Assembly: GCA_021848555.1 (NCBI GenBank)
Contig: JAJZUN010000020.1
Span: 1-14,711 of the forward strand
Origin: Pseudomonadota bacterium
Lineage (GTDB): Bacteria > Pseudomonadota > Gammaproteobacteria > Burkholderiales > SG8-39
Length of the DNA: 14,711 nt
Direction: 5' to 3'
Made by a program: the position numbers and the translations under genes. Below are positions 1 through 7,017 of the stretch, piece by piece; the stretch's first letter is position 1, and each line of letters starts with the position of its first letter. The notes below the pieces were generated by a model. The model did no database searches, was not told the DNA's origin, and was given only the letters and a program-made list of their open reading frames with translations.

Positions 1-2
1 CT

Positions 3-1271
3 CGCCAACCTAGCAGCGCGATTGCGATAAATTCACGTAGAAAATTTCTTGCGCTCTCGGGCGCCCTGGCGCTGGGCGCGGGCGGGTTTGCCGCATGGCG
101 CGCCTGGCCCGAGCAGGGCCTGGTCAACCCCTGCCGCAGCGGCCTGCCCGAGGCGCTCGCCCGGCACGAGCTGGTGCGCGCTGCCTGGGAGGGCATAGAC
201 CCGGACCAGATGTGGGACGGCCATTGCCACCTGGTCGGCACCGGCGATTCCGGCAGCGGCATTCATCTCAACGACGCAGCCCAGAATGTGCGCCATCCTC
301 TGGAGTATGTGCAGCGCCTGATTTTCATGAACGCAGGCTGCGTGCGCGACGCGCCGGGGCAGGTGGACCACAGCTACGTCGAGCGACTGCGCGGGCTGGT
401 GCAGGGGCTGCGCCCCGGGGCGAAGTTGCTGCTCCTGGCTTTCGATGCGAACGTTACCGAGGCGGGCGAGGTTGCGCGGGAACAGACCAGCCTCTATGTC
501 CCTAACCGCTACGCCGCTCAGATGGCACAGCGCCATGCGCGCTATTTCGAATGGGCCGCGTCGGTGCACCCGTATCGCCGCGACTGCGTAGAGCAGCTGG
601 AGGCGGCGGCAGGGCAGGGTGCACGCGCGCTCAAGTGGCTGCCCGCGGCGATGGGCATAGATCCGGCATCCAAGCTCTGCGATCGATTCTACGCGGCGCT
701 GGCGCGGCTCGACCTGCCGTTGATCACGCATGCGGGGCTGGAGCGCGCGGTGCGGGGCGCGGATGCGCAGGACCTGGGCAATCCGCTGCGCCTGCGGCGC
801 GCGCTGGATCACGGCGTGCGCGTGGTGGTGGCGCATTGCGCGTCCATGGGCGAGGAGCGCGATACCGACCGCGGCGCGAGCGGCCCGGTGGTCGACAGCT
901 TCGCGCTGTTCGCGCGGCTGATGGACGAGCCGCGCTATGCGGACCGGCTCTATGGCGACATTTCGGCCATGACGCAGACGGCGCGCGCCGGGGCGCCGCT
1001 CTCCCGGGTGATCGAGCGCGAGGACTGGCACGCGCGCCTGCTGAACGGTTCGGACTATCCGCTGCCGGGCGTGTTCCCGTTGTACTCGGTGGATTACATG
1101 GTGCAGCTGGGCTACATCGAAAGGAGCGCGGCGCCGCTGTTCAAGGGCCTGCGCGAATACAATCCGCTGCTGTTCGATTTCGTGCTCAAGCGCAGCCTGC
1201 GCGCTGGCGGCAAGCGCCTCGCGGCGGGGATCTTCGAGACCCGCGGATTTTTCGCGCGGCGACCGCATTGA
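3..1271 (+). CDS. Tat-exported amidohydrolase-family metal-dependent hydrolase (5' end outside window)
   Basis: The frame is open from the left edge to the TGA at 1269-1271. It has no usual start codon before the signal peptide, so the true start lies outside the window; 422 residues are visible. The N-terminus shows a twin-arginine signal: SRRKFL at 33-50, a hydrophobic stretch rich in Ala, Leu and Gly, then a Trp/Pro-containing mature start. This predicts folded export through the Tat system. The mature part looks like an Amidohydro_2-type TIM barrel. The metal-ligand candidates are DGHCH near 215-231, THAG near 726-737, AHC near 832-840 and GSDYP near 1050-1064. Such enzymes hydrolyse or decarboxylate small organic substrates using bound Zn or a similar metal; the substrate here cannot be told. 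An internal GTG at 174 would give a 365-residue protein but would discard the signal peptide, so I reject it. The gene lies 90 bp before aroC on the same strand, with no functional link evident. Confidence 0.8.
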   Translation, partial: RQPSSAIAINSRRKFLALSGALALGAGGFAAWRAWPEQGLVNPCRSGLPEALARHELVRAAWEGIDPDQMWDGHCHLVGTGDSGSGIHLNDAAQNVRHPLEYVQRLIFMNAGCVRDAPGQVDHSYVERLRGLVQGLRPGAKLLLLAFDANVTEAGEVAREQTSLYVPNRYAAQMAQRHARYFEWAASVHPYRRDCVEQLEAAAGQGARALKWLPAAMGIDPASKLCDRFYAALARLDLPLITHAGLERAVRGADAQDLGNPLRLRRALDHGVRVVVAHCASMGEERDTDRGASGPVVDSFALFARLMDEPRYADRLYGDISAMTQTARAGAPLSRVIEREDWHARLLNGSDYPLPGVFPLYSVDYMVQLGYIERSAAPLFKGLREYNPLLFDFVLKRSLRAGGKRLAAGIFETRGFFARRPH

Positions 1272-1361
1272 ATCAGGCGCGTGGCTGTTGCTCGTGCGCG
1301 GCCGGCCGGTGCGGAACGGGCGATATGCTAAACTCGATGCAGCAAATCCGCGAGCGAAACG

Positions 1362-2525
1362 ATGTCTGGCAACACCCTGGGAAAACTGTTTTGCGTGACG
1401 TCCTACGGCGAGTCGCACGGCCCCGCCTACGGCTGCGTGGTCGACGGCTGTCCGCCCGGACTGGCGTTGTCGGCCGACGACATTCAGCAGGAACTGGATC
1501 GCCGCAAGCCCGGCACTTCGCGCCATGTGACGCAACGGCGCGAGACGGACCGCGTGGAAATCCTCTCCGGCGTATTCGAGGGCCGGACGACCGGCACGGC
1601 GATCGGCCTGCTGGTGCGCAACGAAGACCAGAAAAGCAAGGACTACGGCAATATCGCCGAGGCCTTCCGCCCTGGCCATGCGGACTACACCTATTGGCAG
1701 AAATACGGCATACGCGACTATCGCGGCGGCGGGCGCGCCTCGGCGCGCGAGACCCTGGTGCGTGTCGCGGCCGGGGCGATCGCCAAGAAATGGCTCAAGG
1801 AGAAATACGGCGTCACCATCCGTGGCTATCTGGCACAACTCGGGCCGATCGCGATCGAACTCAAGGACTGGAGCGCAGTAGACGGCAATCCGTTCTTTGT
1901 GCCGGACATGGCCGCGGTGCCGGCGCTCGAGGCCTACATGGATGCGCTGCGCAAATCGGGCGATTCCTGTGGCGCGAAGATTTGCGTCATCGCAGAAAAC
2001 GTCCCGGTCGGCTGGGGTGAACCGGTGTACGACCGGCTGGATGCCGATATCGCCTACGCCATGATGGGTATCAACGCGGTGAAGGGCGTGGAAATCGGCG
2101 CGGGTTTCGCCTCGATCGAGCAAAAAGGCAGCGAGCATTCGGACGAACTGACGCCGGATGGTTTTTTGTCCAACAACGCCGGCGGAATTCTCGGCGGCAT
2201 ATCTACCGGACAGGACCTGCTGGTGAACCTGGCCATCAAACCGACATCCAGCATCCGGCTTGCGCGCCGCTCGATCAACAAATCAGGGGATGCGGTGAGC
2301 GTGGAAACCCACGGCCGCCACGATCCCTGCGTCGGCATCCGCGCCACGCCGGTTGCGGAAGCGATGCTGGCGCTGGTGCTGGCGGATCATGCGCTCAGGC
2401 AGCGCGCGCAGAACGCCGATGTGCGCACGTCGACGCCGAAAATTGTCGCGCGCGCAATCGATTCGGCGGCAGCGGCCAAGCAGGCGGCCAAGCACGTGGA
2501 CAATCCAGACCCGGACGAGGCCTAG
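1362..2525 (+). CDS. aroC: Chorismate synthase
   Basis: AroC converts 5-enolpyruvylshikimate 3-phosphate to chorismate, the last common step of aromatic amino acid synthesis. It is cytosolic and needs reduced FMN. The 387-residue product begins [10 protein letters not shown] and carries the family signatures in order: SYGESHG near residues 14-20, [15 protein letters not shown] near 47-61, a long [15 protein letters not shown] to [11 protein letters not shown] block near 105-136, [14 protein letters not shown] near 270-283, and [18 protein letters not shown] near 317-334. Length is in the usual range for proteobacteria (about 360-390). The start at 1362 agrees with the family N-terminus. The Shine-Dalgarno sequence is weak (GCGAGCGAAACG just upstream). 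A TATGCT at 1324-1329 could be a -10 box but lacks a convincing -35. No plus-strand U-tract terminator follows; the hairpin behind the gene points the other way. Confidence 0.98.
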   Translation: MSGNTLGKLFCVTSYGESHGPAYGCVVDGCPPGLALSADDIQQELDRRKPGTSRHVTQRRETDRVEILSGVFEGRTTGTAIGLLVRNEDQKSKDYGNIAEAFRPGHADYTYWQKYGIRDYRGGGRASARETLVRVAAGAIAKKWLKEKYGVTIRGYLAQLGPIAIELKDWSAVDGNPFFVPDMAAVPALEAYMDALRKSGDSCGAKICVIAENVPVGWGEPVYDRLDADIAYAMMGINAVKGVEIGAGFASIEQKGSEHSDELTPDGFLSNNAGGILGGISTGQDLLVNLAIKPTSSIRLARRSINKSGDAVSVETHGRHDPCVGIRATPVAEAMLALVLADHALRQRAQNADVRTSTPKIVARAIDSAAAAKQAAKHVDNPDPDEA

Positions 2526-2548
2526 CCAGGATCGCGCTGCGCTCGGCC

Positions 2549-2578
2549 AAAAAAAGGCCCCTGCACAGCAGGGGCCTT
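2549..2578 (-). terminator. Rho-independent terminator on the minus strand
   Basis: A perfect 11-bp stem (AAGGCCCCTGC, 2554-2564, with GCAGGGGCCTT, 2568-2578) closes a 3-nt loop. Seven A residues stand at 2549-2555 on the plus strand, so a minus-strand transcript ends in the hairpin followed by seven U. On the plus strand the hairpin is followed by AAGAGC, with no U-tract, so it is a poor terminator for aroC. It lies about 260 nt beyond the stop of the minus-strand gene at 2841-3095, the only minus-strand gene found here. Confidence 0.8.
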
Positions 2579-2840
2579 AAGAGCAGAAACGAGCAAATCG
2601 CAGCGCACCCGGGGATGCGCTACCCAATCCGAAGTGCGGAGCCCGATCAGGTCAGGGGAGGAGGTCCCTGCCGTTTCCAGCCCGCCCCGGCCCGCTACGG
2701 CGGACACATCCCGGAGCTCGCTCCTGGGCCGGTTGCAACGGATTCAGTACCACGCTGCCGCCGGACTTGGTGGCGACACTATTCGTATGTCGTGCTTGCG
2801 CGGAAATGGGGCCGCAGCCCAGTTGCGGCTGCGGGCAGAC
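2579..2840. other. Non-coding stretch between the minus-strand terminator and the small secreted-protein gene
   Basis: I see no credible gene in these 262 bp; short open frames exist but look like chance. Two hairpins are visible. At 2602-2621, AGCGCA pairs with TGCGCT around an 8-nt loop. At 2812-2834, CCGCAGCC pairs with GGCTGCGG around a 7-nt loop. The second begins a few nucleotides past the stop of the minus-strand gene at 2841 and could protect its mRNA end; no U-tract follows it. The region is probably the long 3' untranslated part of that minus-strand message, or it hides a small RNA ending at the terminator at 2549-2578. Confidence 0.4.
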
Positions 2841-3095
2841 TTACTTGGTGGTGGTGGTCGTCGTCTGGTTATTGTCGTTGGTGGTGGATGCGGCTACGGC
2901 AACCGCGGCAACCGCCACGGCGGCGGCGACCATACCCGCCGTGATTCCACCGACCGCCGCGGCCCCAGCTGCACCGGCGCCTGCGGCACCTGCACCGCCC
3001 GCCCCGCCTGCGCCGGCAGCGCCCCCTTGCGTTTGCGCCATTGCGCTACCCGCAACGAATGCGGACGCAATAATCACAGCCAGTGTCTTTCTCAT
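2841..3095 (-). CDS. Small secreted Gly/Ala-rich protein with a threonine tail (YjbE/GfcA-like)
   Basis: An 84-residue product. It opens with a clear Sec signal peptide (MRKTLAVIIASAFVAGSAMA, cleavage expected before Gln21). A Gly/Ala-only repeat tract follows at about residues 24-47, then a hydrophobic small-residue segment (about 48-69, Gly/Ala/Val), and a polar tail ending in six consecutive Thr plus Lys. This layout of signal peptide, small-residue hydrophobic segment and Thr-rich C-terminus resembles E. coli YjbE and GfcA, first genes of exopolysaccharide/group 4 capsule operons. The match is architectural and from memory, not a computed homology. I chose ATG at 3095 because an excellent Shine-Dalgarno (GAGGGAA, 3108-3102) sits 7 nt upstream; a TTG at 3110 overlaps that site and is rejected. 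No exopolysaccharide genes are nearby. A terminator on the same strand lies at 2549-2578. Function unknown; cell-envelope location likely. Confidence 0.72.
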   Translation of the reverse strand: MRKTLAVIIASAFVAGSAMAQTQGGAAGAGGAGGAGAAGAGAAGAAAVGGITAGMVAAAVAVAAVAVAASTTNDNNQTTTTTTK

Positions 3096-3101
3096 GGTTC
3101 G

Positions 3102-3108
3102 TTCCCTC
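3102..3108 (-). promoter_or_regulatory. Shine-Dalgarno of the small secreted-protein gene
   Basis: GAGGGAA on the minus strand, 7 nt before the ATG at 3095. It is one of the best ribosome binding sites in the window, and it fixes the start at the ATG rather than at the upstream TTG at 3110, which would overlap it. Confidence 0.75.
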
Positions 3109-3194
3109 AATTAACAAGAATTAGAATATCTTGACCCCAGTCGTCGGAGCCGCGCCGTTACATGGATACTATCTAATGAGGCGCGGGAACGGAA

Positions 3195-3214
3195 CTGGCC
3201 AAATGGCCTAGTCC
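3195..3214. promoter_or_regulatory. Degenerate palindromic operator-like site (copy 1)
   Basis: CTGGCCAAATGGCCTA at 3195-3210 has GGCC halves around AAAT and is followed by GTCC. It aligns with the perfect palindrome 46 bp to the right (same 4-nt centre ending AAT, same trailing TAGTCC). Two related inverted repeats at this spacing suggest a paired binding site for a dimeric regulator. Confidence 0.4.
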
Positions 3215-3240
3215 TGGAGCCCGGTGGACAGGGGTGGGCA

Positions 3241-3260
3241 TAGACCGAATGGTCTAGTCC
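3241..3260. promoter_or_regulatory. Perfect palindrome matching a TetR-family (NemR-type) operator (copy 2)
   Basis: TAGACCGAATGGTCTA at 3241-3256 is a perfect 6-bp inverted repeat around GAAT, followed by GTCC. As I recall it, the box of E. coli NemR, an electrophile- and bleach-sensing TetR-family repressor, is TAGACC-N4-GGTCTA, which this fits at every defined position. No TetR-family gene lies in the window, so the regulator is unknown. The site is 115 bp before the MFS start and about 145 bp before the start of the divergent gene, so it could control either. Confidence 0.5.
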
Positions 3261-3370
3261 CGGCCCTGCGTCCGCCTAGCAGGCGGCCGCGCGGCACACG
3301 GCGCGCGAGGGAAAAGGATATCCTGCAGCCGTACAGCCACCCTTCATTGTCCAAACTCAAACCGTCGACG

Positions 3371-4513
3371 ATGCCTGTTCCCTATTGGCGCCTGTCCGCT
3401 TTCTACTTCGCCTACTTCGCCTATGTAGGCGCCGCGGCACCGTATTTCAGCCTGTACCTGGCGTCATTAGGGTTGGCCGCGGCCCAGATCGGCGTGCTGC
3501 TTTCGTTGGGCTCGCTGATGCGGGTCATCGCGCCTAACATCTGGGGCTGGGTGGCCGACCATACGCGGCGCCGCGCGCGCATCGTTTGCGTCACGCTGGC
3601 GCTGGGCAGCGTCTGCTATGCCGGCTTTTTTTTCGTTCAGTCGTTCTGGGGCTTGTTCCTGCTGCTGCTGGTGACCGGTTTCTTCTCCAGCGCCGCCATG
3701 CCGCTTACCGAATCGCTGACCCTGGCCCACTTGCGCGGCGCGGTCAGCAGCTATGGGTCTATCCGCCTGTGGGGTTCGGTGGGTTTCATCATTACCGTGA
3801 CGCTGGTCGGCTATGCGCTGGACGCGCTGCCGGTGGCGAGCCTGCTGTGGATGGTGTTCGCGACCTATGTGCTGAGCTGGGTCTGTGCGCTCGCCGTTCC
3901 GGACGCGCCTCCCGGCGCCGGCCACCCCGAGCCGGAACCGGTATGGACTATTTTGCGCCGGCCGGAAGTGGCGGCGCTGCTCGGGGCCTGTTTCCTGATG
4001 AGCCTGGCGCACGGACCGCAGTATGCGTTTTTCTCCCTCTATCTTGTCGACCACGACTACAGCAAGGCTGCGGTGGGCTGGATGTGGAGCCTGGGCGTGA
4101 TCGCCGAAATCGCCGTGTTCATGCTGATGCCTGCAATGATGCGGCGCTATTCGATCTCGACCATATTGCTCGCATGTTTCGCGGCGGCGGCGGCACGCTT
4201 CCTGATGACCGGTTGGGGCGTGGATTCCGCGCCGGTGTTGTTGGCGGCGCAGCTGCTGCACGGACTGACTTTCGGTGCCCACCATGCCGCTGCCGTCACG
4301 GCGATACATCGCTGGTTTCAGGGGGCGCATCAGGTGCGCGGGCAGGCGATCTACCTGTCGGTGTCTTTCGGCGCGGGCGGCGTGCTGGGCAGCGCGCTCT
4401 CAGGACTCGCCTGGGATAGCATCGGCCCGGCCTGGACCTTCAGTGCCGCGGCGTTTGCCGCGCTGGCCGGTTATGCGCTATTGCATTGGAAGCTGCGGCC
4501 AGCGTGCATTTGA
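3371..4513 (+). CDS. MFS transporter, HcaT/LacY-like (MFS_1_like family)
   Basis: An inner-membrane, probably 12-helix, major facilitator transporter of 380 residues, close to the length of E. coli HcaT (the putative 3-phenylpropionate transporter). The N-terminus MPVPYWRLSAFYFAYFAYVG aligns well with HcaT. It is followed by an APYFSLYLASLG helix pair and the short cytoplasmic loop DHTRRRARIV between helices 2 and 3. Many hydrophobic helices follow to the C-terminal GYALLHWKLRP. The frame extends upstream to a GTG at 3224, but that extension is Arg/Pro-rich and unlike the family, so I place the start at ATG 3371. TTG at 3347 is an in-frame alternative, and neither has a good Shine-Dalgarno. 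The substrate is not predictable. The operator-like palindromes upstream suggest inducible expression. No terminator is evident before leuC. Confidence 0.85.
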   Translation: MPVPYWRLSAFYFAYFAYVGAAAPYFSLYLASLGLAAAQIGVLLSLGSLMRVIAPNIWGWVADHTRRRARIVCVTLALGSVCYAGFFFVQSFWGLFLLLLVTGFFSSAAMPLTESLTLAHLRGAVSSYGSIRLWGSVGFIITVTLVGYALDALPVASLLWMVFATYVLSWVCALAVPDAPPGAGHPEPEPVWTILRRPEVAALLGACFLMSLAHGPQYAFFSLYLVDHDYSKAAVGWMWSLGVIAEIAVFMLMPAMMRRYSISTILLACFAAAAARFLMTGWGVDSAPVLLAAQLLHGLTFGAHHAAAVTAIHRWFQGAHQVRGQAIYLSVSFGAGGVLGSALSGLAWDSIGPAWTFSAAAFAALAGYALLHWKLRPACI

Positions 4514-4578
4514 ACCGCGCATCTACCGTTGCGCGCCGTGATTCAGTCTCATTTTCCGCGCCAAACCCCTGTTTTATG

Positions 4579-4587
4579 TGGCATAAT
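4579..4587 (+). promoter_or_regulatory. Candidate extended -10 promoter of the leuC operon
   Basis: TGGCATAAT (4579-4587) combines a TG extension with CATAAT, one mismatch from the sigma-70 -10 consensus, in a locally AT-rich stretch between the MFS gene and leuC. It would start transcription around 4594, giving a leader of roughly 20 nt. No good -35 stands 16-18 bp upstream, which an extended -10 can tolerate. No leader peptide or attenuator hairpin is visible before leuC. Confidence 0.45.
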
Positions 4588-4615
4588 TCCAAATTGTCTT
4601 AGATGATTCCGGACC

Positions 4616-6022
4616 ATGCCGCAAACCCTGTATGACAAGCTTTGGGCGAGCCACGTAGTGCACACCGAGGGCGATGGCACCGCGCTGCTCTATATCGACC
4701 GCCATCTGGTGCATGAAGTCACCAGCCCGCAGGCATTCGAAGGCCTGAGGCTGGCCGGGCGCAAGCCCTGGCGCGTCGATTCCATGGTTGCCACGGCGGA
4801 TCACAATACGCCTACCACGGACTGGAACGAGGGCATCAAGGATCCGATCTCGCGCCTGCAGGTCGAAACTCTGGACGCGAATATTCGCGAATACGGCGCC
4901 AAAGCCTATTTTCCGTTTCTCGACAAGCGCCAGGGCATAGTGCACGTAATCGGCCCGGAGCAGGGCGCGACGCTGCCCGGGATGACTGTGGTGTGCGGTG
5001 ATTCCCACACCAGCACCCACGGCGCTTTCGCCTGCCTGGCGCACGGCATCGGCACCTCGGAAGTCGAGCATGTGATGGCGACGCAGTGCCTGGTGCAAAA
5101 CAAGATGCAGAACATGCTGGTCGCGGTGGACGGGCCGCTCGCGCACGGCGTCACGGCCAAGGACGTCGCGCTTGCGATCATCGGCAGGATAGGCACCGCC
5201 GGCGGAACCGGTTGCGCCGTCGAGTTCGCCGGCAGCACCATCCGCGCCCTGAGCATGGAAGGGCGCATGACCCTGTGCAACATGGCGATCGAGGCGGGCG
5301 CGCGCGCCGGCATGGTGGCCGTGGATGACGTCACCGTCACTTACCTCAAAGGGCGGCCGTTCGCGCCGAGCGGCGAGAACTGGAACCGCGCCGTGGCCTA
5401 TTGGCGCACGCTCACCTCCGACGAGGGCGCGCAATTCGACCGCGTCGTGCGGCTGGACGCGCGCGACATCGGGCCGCAGGTTACCTGGGGGACTTCGCCG
5501 GAAATGGTGGCGCCGGTGAATGCCCGCGTGCCCGACCCGGACAAGGAAAAGGATCCGACGCGGCGCGAGGGCATGGAGCGCGCGCTCGTCTACATGGGAC
5601 TGAAACCGAACACGCGCATCGAGGACATACGCCTCGACAAGGTGTTCATCGGTTCCTGCACCAACTCGCGCATCGAGGATCTGCGCGCAGCGGCGGCAAT
5701 GGTGCGCGGCAAGCGCGTCGCCGCCAACATCCGCCTTGCGCTGGTGGTGCCGGGTTCGGGCCTGGTGAAAGCGCAGGCCGAGAAGGAAGGGCTGGACCGC
5801 GTGTTCAGGGAATCGGGTTTCCAGTGGCGCGAGCCGGGTTGCTCCATGTGCCTGGCGATGAACGCCGACCGCCTGGAGCCGGGCGAGCGTTGCGCCTCGA
5901 CCTCGAATCGCAATTTTGAAGGCCGCCAGGGGGCGGGCGGCCGTACCCATCTGGTCAGTCCGGAAATGGCGGCCGGCGCCGCGATCGCAGGGCATTTTGT
6001 CGACGTGCGAAACTGGAAATAA
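4616..6022 (+). CDS. leuC: 3-isopropylmalate dehydratase large subunit
   Basis: LeuC pairs with LeuD to isomerise 2-isopropylmalate to 3-isopropylmalate in leucine synthesis; it belongs to the aconitase family and is cytosolic. The 468-residue protein has the usual bacterial length. It starts [15 protein letters not shown] and carries [10 protein letters not shown] near residue 60, [21 protein letters not shown] near 125-145, and the three 4Fe-4S cluster cysteines: C348 (FIGSCTNSR), C409 and C412 (EPGCSMC). The C-terminal block [23 protein letters not shown] is typical. The start ATG is supported by family alignment; upstream GGA is only a weak Shine-Dalgarno. It is followed after 11 bp by the entericidin-like gene and then leuD, a probable operon. 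Confidence 0.98.
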   Translation: MPQTLYDKLWASHVVHTEGDGTALLYIDRHLVHEVTSPQAFEGLRLAGRKPWRVDSMVATADHNTPTTDWNEGIKDPISRLQVETLDANIREYGAKAYFPFLDKRQGIVHVIGPEQGATLPGMTVVCGDSHTSTHGAFACLAHGIGTSEVEHVMATQCLVQNKMQNMLVAVDGPLAHGVTAKDVALAIIGRIGTAGGTGCAVEFAGSTIRALSMEGRMTLCNMAIEAGARAGMVAVDDVTVTYLKGRPFAPSGENWNRAVAYWRTLTSDEGAQFDRVVRLDARDIGPQVTWGTSPEMVAPVNARVPDPDKEKDPTRREGMERALVYMGLKPNTRIEDIRLDKVFIGSCTNSRIEDLRAAAAMVRGKRVAANIRLALVVPGSGLVKAQAEKEGLDRVFRESGFQWREPGCSMCLAMNADRLEPGERCASTSNRNFEGRQGAGGRTHLVSPEMAAGAAIAGHFVDVRNWK

Positions 6023-6033
6023 GGGAGACGACT

Positions 6034-6165
6034 ATGCGCAAAGCCAACATCATTCTGCTGTCCTTGCTCGCGGCGTTCGTATTCAGCGGCTGCAATACCT
6101 TACAGGGTGTGGGCAAGGATCTGAAGCAGGGCGGCGAATCGATCGAGCGCGCGGCGAAGAAATAG
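6034..6165 (+). CDS. Entericidin A/B-family small lipoprotein
   Basis: A 43-residue lipoprotein precursor. A hydrophobic signal (MRKANIILLSLLAAFVFSG) ends in a lipobox, FSGC, with lipidated Cys20. The mature part begins CNTLQGVGKDLKQGGESIE, matching the entericidin pattern CNT..GVG.D...GG..I seen in E. coli EcnB. AAGGGAG lies just upstream of the ATG at a good distance. Entericidins are small envelope lipoproteins first described as an antidote/toxin pair linked to bacteriolysis; isolated single copies like this one have no assigned role. It sits 11 bp after leuC and 110 bp before leuD, so it should be co-transcribed with the leucine genes. I recall the same placement in other betaproteobacteria, so it is probably a conserved passenger. 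Confidence 0.87.
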   Translation: MRKANIILLSLLAAFVFSGCNTLQGVGKDLKQGGESIERAAKK

Positions 6166-6168
6166 CAC

Positions 6169-6220
6169 ATGGAACAGTTGAACGTACTGCATGGGATCGT
6201 GGCGCCGCCAGCCCGTGACC
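6169..6220 (+). repeat. Diverged upstream copy of the leuD 5' end, within a 33-codon ORF
   Basis: Starting at ATG 6169, about 52 bp align without gaps to the start of leuD at 6276-6327, at roughly 75% identity by hand count. The alignment includes an exact 16-bp match (GGGATCGTGGCGCCGC at 6193-6208 and 6300-6315). Both copies keep the same distance from their ATG, an offset of 107 bp. The peptides also align: MEQLNVLHGIVAP against [13 protein letters not shown]. Beyond about 6220 the similarity fades, but the upstream frame stays open for 33 codons to TGA at 6268-6270, 5 nt before the leuD ATG. The first ATG follows the entericidin stop by 3 nt and has no strong Shine-Dalgarno. It may be a vestigial partial duplication or a leader ORF coupled to leuD. 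Confidence 0.7.
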
Positions 6221-6275
6221 GAAGGATCGTCCGCACTGCGGGCGCTTGCGCGGGCTGCCAAAGGGACTGAGCCGC

Positions 6276-6917
6276 ATGGAAAAATTTACTGTAGTGAACG
6301 GGATCGTGGCGCCGCTTGACCGTGCCAATGTCGACACCGACGCGATTATCCCGAAGCAGTTCCTGAAGTCGATCAAGCGCTCGGGTTTCGGCCCCAACCT
6401 GTTCGACGCCTGGCGTTACAAGGACGTGGGCGAGCCGGGCATGGATAACTCGAAGCGCGTGCTCAATCCGGATTTCGTGCTCAATCAGGCGCGCTACAAG
6501 GGCGCAAGCATCCTGCTTGCGCGCAAGAATTTCGGCTGCGGCTCCAGCCGCGAGCACGCGCCCTGGGCGCTGGCGGATTACGGATTTCGCGCCGTCATCG
6601 CGCCGTCTTTCGCCGATATCTTTTACAACAACTGCTTCAAGAACGGCCTGTTGCCGATCGTGCTCAGCGAACTGCGCGTCGACCAGCTGTTCCACGAGGT
6701 CAATGCTTTCCCCGGTTACAGGCTGACGGTCGACCTTGAACGGCAGATGGTCATCGCCGCCGACGGGGCGACGCAGATTGCGTTCGACGTCGACGCGCAC
6801 CGGAAACATTGCCTGTTGAATGGTCTGGACGACATCGGGCTGTCCTTGCTGCACGCCGACAAGATCCGCGCGTTCGAGGAGCGCCGTCGCGCCGAGCAGC
6901 CGTGGCTGTTCGGCTGA
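6276..6917 (+). CDS. leuD: 3-isopropylmalate dehydratase small subunit
   Basis: LeuD is the swivelling small subunit that completes the LeuC active site. The 213-residue product has the family length. It begins [20 protein letters not shown], followed by [19 protein letters not shown] and the signature [18 protein letters not shown] near residues 88-105, then [19 protein letters not shown]. The start at 6276 fits the family N-terminus and has AAAGGGA about 10 nt upstream; an in-frame TTG at 6246 gives an atypical extension and is rejected. A diverged duplicate of the first ~17 codons lies 107 bp upstream. It belongs to the leuC-entericidin-leuD-leuB block. Behind it, 6918-7017 is a 100-bp spacer with no clear terminator. 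Confidence 0.97.
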   Translation: MEKFTVVNGIVAPLDRANVDTDAIIPKQFLKSIKRSGFGPNLFDAWRYKDVGEPGMDNSKRVLNPDFVLNQARYKGASILLARKNFGCGSSREHAPWALADYGFRAVIAPSFADIFYNNCFKNGLLPIVLSELRVDQLFHEVNAFPGYRLTVDLERQMVIAADGATQIAFDVDAHRKHCLLNGLDDIGLSLLHADKIRAFEERRRAEQPWLFG

Positions 6918-7017
6918 TCACCTACGGCGGCTGTCCGGGAATTGCCGAAACGGCCGCGCAAGCAGGAGGGGCGGGGGATTCGTTCCCTCATTTTGAAACG
7001 CGTTTTAGAGTGAAACA

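Larger units (their letters stand above)
3096..3370. other. Divergent intergenic region with palindromes
   Basis: This 275-bp region separates the minus-strand secreted-protein gene from the plus-strand MFS gene and should hold both promoters. It contains two related inverted repeats (3195-3210 and 3241-3256, listed separately) and a perfect 6-bp hairpin, CCGCCT/AGGCGG around AGC, at 3272-3286. I could not identify convincing -10/-35 pairs for either gene. On the minus strand, TATTCT in the AT-rich stretch around 3111-3130 is a possible -10 for the small gene. Confidence 0.5.

Noticed and set aside
33..2138. Minus-strand open frame of 701 codons opposite the amidohydrolase gene and aroC
   Set aside because: It is a shadow of two genuine plus-strand genes. 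Composition is His/Arg-rich with no domain, as expected of antisense GC-rich coding DNA.
2602..2621. AGCGCA/TGCGCT hairpin as a dispersed REP-like element
   Set aside because: Only one copy is visible in the window, so a repeat family cannot be supported; it is recorded only as a hairpin in the non-coding stretch.
3224..3370. N-terminal extension of the MFS gene from GTG 3224
   Set aside because: The extension is Arg/Pro-rich, runs through the palindromes and hairpin, and does not match the transporter family, which begins at ATG 3371.
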